Shown here: piece after piece, positions 61,245 to 64,000 of the stretch
How the letters are laid out: the number at the start of each line of letters is the position of its first letter
Numbering within the stretch: the stretch's first letter is position 1
DNA from: Paulinella micropora
Lineage: Eukaryota; Cercozoa; Imbricatea; Euglyphida; Paulinellidae
Assembly: GCA_019918135.1 (NCBI GenBank)
Contig: WBZZ01003018.1
Location: 48,501-112,500 of the forward strand
Reading direction: 5' to 3'
DNA length: 64,000 bases
The notes under the pieces: generated by a model
What the model saw: only the letters and a program-made list of their open reading frames with translations
Database searches by the model: none
Told to the model about the DNA's origin: nothing
Position numbers and translations under genes: made by a program

Positions 61245-61765
61245 AATTTGGCATTCAGGGCACTCCCCTAACGCAAATATTTGCGTGAATAAAAAAAAAA
61301 ACTGTATCAGCATCAAGATCGAGTCTGGTTAACCACCCTGCCAATATGAACTCCCAACTCCTCCTGGTTCCCACAAACCATGATTTATTCCGATGGGAGA
61401 GCAGAAAATAGGCTTAAAAAACAAGGAATTTGGCATTCAGGACACTCCCCTAACGCAAATATTTGCGTGAATGCCAAAAAAATTATACCAGCATCAAGAT
61501 CGAGTCTGGGGCTAGCCGCCCTGCAACTATGAGCTCCCAACTCCTGGTTCTCACAAACCATGATTTATTCCGATAGGGGTGCGAAAAAAAAAAGGAAATT
61601 TTGCATTCAGGACACTCCCCTAACGCAAATATTTGCGTGAATTTCAAAAAAATTATACCAGCATCAACATCGAGTCTGGGGCTAGCCACCCTGCAAATAT
61701 GAGCTCCCAACTCCTCCTGGTTCCCACAAACCATGATTTATTCCGACAGGGGTGCGAAAATGCCC
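61245..61765 (+). repeat. satellite-like units 4-6
   Basis: Three more copies of the 165-185 bp unit of 59945-60530, in the same orientation and separated by short A-rich links. Confidence 0.8.
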
Positions 61766-61825
61766 CGGGGGGGGGGGTACACAATTTCCATTTCCCCCTC
61801 CCCCTACTCCAACACCTTTCGGGAA

Positions 61826-61862
61826 TGGTAATAATTATAATAATAACAATAGTAATAATAGT

Positions 61863-61944
<82 letters not shown>
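61826..61944 (+). repeat. (AAT)n microsatellite
   Basis: About 119 bp of nearly pure AAT triplets; the start has a few interruptions. Confidence 0.95.
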
Positions 61945-62160
61945 GTGCTTCTCTGTCAATGGCTGATGCAAATCTGCACATGCGCCTCCATCGTCTCACC
62001 CGTGAGGGGAGTACGAAGAATTGACGATAGGCTCTAATGACACCCCCGCACGGGCAGTTCCAACACTTCCAGACGGACCGGTATGTTCAATGAAAATACT
62101 GGTGGCACCGACGGGAATCGAACTGGCGACAGGGCCCAGTTGGTAGAACTTGACCACTGG
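61945..62160 (-). mobile_element. tRNA-derived SINE copy 6
   Basis: Body plus most of the tRNA-like head on the minus strand; it ends at the A box, where an AAT run begins. Confidence 0.8.
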
Positions 62161-62186
62161 GAATAATAATAATAATAATAATAATA

Positions 62187-62368
62187 TGTATGTGTATGTA
62201 TCGTCTGCCAATTGCTGAGCCAAAAGGCCATGTGCATCCAGTCCTCCATTCCATAAGGAAAGTCTCCACACCAATCGGTGGAATAAAGGAAGTGACGGCA
62301 TAGAACATTACTCTAGGAGCTTTATACCAATCAGCCCATGGAAAGGGACCGATGGCCTATGTACTCCC

Positions 62369-62370
<2 letters not shown>
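62187..62370 (+). repeat. module B copy 3
   Basis: Full copy ending GATGGCCTATGTACTCCCT, flanked by AAT runs. Confidence 0.75.
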
Positions 62371-62397
<27 letters not shown>

Positions 62398-62399
<2 letters not shown>

Positions 62400-62970
62400 T
62401 AGGGGCTGCGCCAACACCTGAAAGGATGGTTTGCGGTGCGCGGATCCGCGCAACCCTCCCTTCCCACCCCTCGGGCTGGGGTTCCCGGGGGGAGGAGCCC
62501 CCCGGACCCCCCCCTTTCTCGTCGACAGGGTACGTTCAATTGCCGGAGGTACCAGAACAACGCAAGTGTAAGCTCTGGTGGCACAAAAACCTAAAATCTC
62601 TGGTTTTTGTGCCACCGCCACTAAAACTTTTTTATCTCCGAACAGAGCGCACCGAGAGGTGTCGATTACACACTCCCTCAGGTGTGCGCAAACGGTGCCT
62701 GGTGGCGCAAACGCCTCAATTTCCCGGTGTGGTATGCCACCCGGAGCCACAATTTTTATATTTTCGAAGAGAGCTCATCAAGAAGTGTTGGATACACCAA
62801 ATATCAGCCGCTAACTCCCTCTGGCGTGCGCAAACGGCGCCTGGTCCTCAATTTTCTGGTGTGGGTGCCACCCGCGACCAAAACGGGTACGTACAATCGC
62901 CGGGCTGGGGTTCCCGGGGGAGGACCCCCCCCTCCTGCCCCGTCGACAGGGTACGTTCAATTGCCGGAGG
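62398..62970 (+). repeat. GC-rich dispersed repeat module
   Basis: Starts CTAGGGGCTGCGCCAACACC after an AAT run, exactly as at 58477 and 60623, and carries the GTCGACAGGGTACGTTCAAT segment twice. No gene is seen. Confidence 0.6.
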
Positions 62971-63157
62971 CTGTCGCCAGTTCGATTCCCGTCGGTGCCA
63001 GTATTTTCAAAGGAAATTTTCTTTGAAAGTATTGGTCTGTCTGGAAGGCTTGGAGCTGCCTTTGGGGGGGTGTCAGTAGAGCCTATCGTCAAATCTTCGT
63101 ACTCCCCTCACGGGTGAGACGATGGAGGCACATGTGCAGAAATGCATTCGCTAGCAC
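62971..63157 (+). mobile_element. tRNA-derived SINE copy 7 (subfamily 2, 5'-truncated)
   Basis: Plus-strand copy starting at the B box and ending before a (TTA)n run. Confidence 0.75.
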
Positions 63158-63206
<49 letters not shown>

Positions 63207-63444
63207 TACCATCTGGGCCCTGTCGCCAGTTCGATTCCCGTCGGTGCCACCAGTATTTTCATTGAACATACCGGTCTATTTCTGGACCAGTATTTTCATT
63301 GAACATACCGGTCCGTCTGGAAGTGTTGGAACTGCCCTTGCGGGGGTGTCATTAGAGCTTATCGTCAATTCTTCGTACTCCCCTCACGGGTGAGACGATG
63401 GAGGCGCATGTGCAGAAATGCATCAGCCATTGACAGAGAAGCAC

Positions 63445-63446
<2 letters not shown>
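63207..63446 (+). mobile_element. tRNA-derived SINE copy 8 (5'-truncated)
   Basis: Plus-strand copy, subfamily 1, with the duplicated CCAGTATTTTCATTGAACAT segment. Confidence 0.8.
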
Positions 63447-63493
<47 letters not shown>

Positions 63494-63494
<1 letters not shown>

Positions 63495-63666
63495 GGGAGT
63501 ACATAGGCCATCGGTCCTTTCCATGGGCTGATTGGTATAAAGCTCCTAGAGTAATGTTCTATGCCGTCACTTCCTTTATTCCACCGATTGGTGTGGAGAC
63601 TTTCCTTATGGAATGGAGGACTGGATGCACATGGCCTTTTGGCTCAGCAATTGGCAGGAGATACAC

Positions 63667-63668
<2 letters not shown>
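63494..63668 (-). repeat. module B copy 4 (inverted)
   Basis: Reverse complement of the other module B copies, between two (TTA)n runs. Confidence 0.75.

Positions 63669-63737
<69 letters not shown>
63669..63737 (+). repeat. (TTA)n microsatellite
   Basis: About 69 bp of pure TTA triplets. Confidence 0.95.
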
Positions 63738-63979
63738 GTGGCACCGCGATAGCCCAGTGTTTAAGGTTTACCATCTGGGACCTGTCGCAAGTTCGATTCC
63801 CGTCGGTGCCAGTATTTTCAAAGGATATTTTCTTTGAAAGTATTGGTCTGTCTGGAAGGCTTGGAGCTGCCTTGCGGGGGTGTCAGTAGAGCCTATCGTC
63901 AAATCTTCGTACTCCCCTCACGGGTGAGACGACGGAGGCACATGTGCAGAAATGCATTCGCCATTGACTGAGAAGCACT
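63738..63979 (+). mobile_element. tRNA-derived SINE copy 9 (complete, subfamily 2)
   Basis: Best complete copy: GGCACCGCGATAGCCCAGTG at the 5' end (A box), GTTCGATTCCCGTCGGTGCC (B box and 3' acceptor-like arm), then the body, then a (TTA)n tail at the window edge. GGCACCG and CGGTGCC can pair as an acceptor stem. Confidence 0.85.
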
Positions 63980-64000
63980 ATTATTATTATTATTAATGAT

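Noticed and set aside
2517..61944. CRISPR array or bacterial operon signals
   Set aside because: The repeats are microsatellites, satellites and retroelements; there are no regular short repeats with unique spacers, and the context is eukaryotic.

Overview
This window is repeat-rich eukaryotic nuclear DNA, most likely from a protist, alga or other small eukaryote; the species cannot be told from the sequence. The eukaryotic signs are LTR retrotransposons of the Ty1/copia and Ty3/gypsy types, a DIRS-type RNase H plus tyrosine recombinase remnant, tRNA-derived SINEs with (TTA)n tails, long microsatellites and satellite-like repeats. No ordinary host gene can be named with confidence. Much of the non-repeat coding sequence looks viral: endogenous fragments related to polinton-like viruses (PLVs) and to large nucleocytoplasmic DNA viruses.

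Layout. 1-1862 is the decayed 3' half of a copia pol gene. 2246-14433 (copy A) and 14434-26630 (copy B) are a direct tandem duplication of about 12.19 kb, nearly identical by eye. Each copy starts with an AT-rich giant-virus-like block: a large hairpin, small Lys-rich ORFs, a C-rich viral-type protein, a broken primase N-terminus, a Cys-repeat protein and a broken HNH-type nuclease. A GC-rich block follows, with a leucine-rich-repeat-like gene cluster (+) and a 659-residue EGF-like Cys-rich protein (-). The unit ends with the DIRS-like remnant and a short gag-like or viral zinc-motif ORF. Several ORFs are intact in copy B but broken in copy A.

26637-38250 is a second AT-rich endogenous viral segment that looks like part of a PLV genome. 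It carries a tail-fibre-like gene ending in an S74-type chaperone domain, small membrane and secreted proteins, a phospholipase A2-domain protein, a Pro-rich protein, an FtsK/HerA-type packaging ATPase and the N-terminal part of a double-jelly-roll-type major capsid protein. Nearly every long gene carries frameshifts or stops, so this is a fossil. The capsid gene is cut off by a copia element (38251-44135) that has gag, protease and integrase and a 3' LTR, but no recognisable reverse transcriptase and no 5' LTR.

44520-54852 is a nearly complete Ty3/gypsy element on the minus strand. It has 248-bp end repeats and a likely primer-binding site. Its reading frames run gag, CCCH-finger protein, protease, RT/RNase H, integrase, broken or overlapping at several places. 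From about 56 kb to the end there are no credible genes. That stretch holds tRNA-SINEs and other modules separated by (TAA)n/(TTA)n tracts, GC-rich dispersed repeats, a large palindrome and about six copies of a 165-185 bp satellite-like unit.

The genes do not form one working system. They record successive viral endogenisation, retroelement insertion, a recent tandem duplication and decay. Homology calls come from motif recognition only, without database searches.
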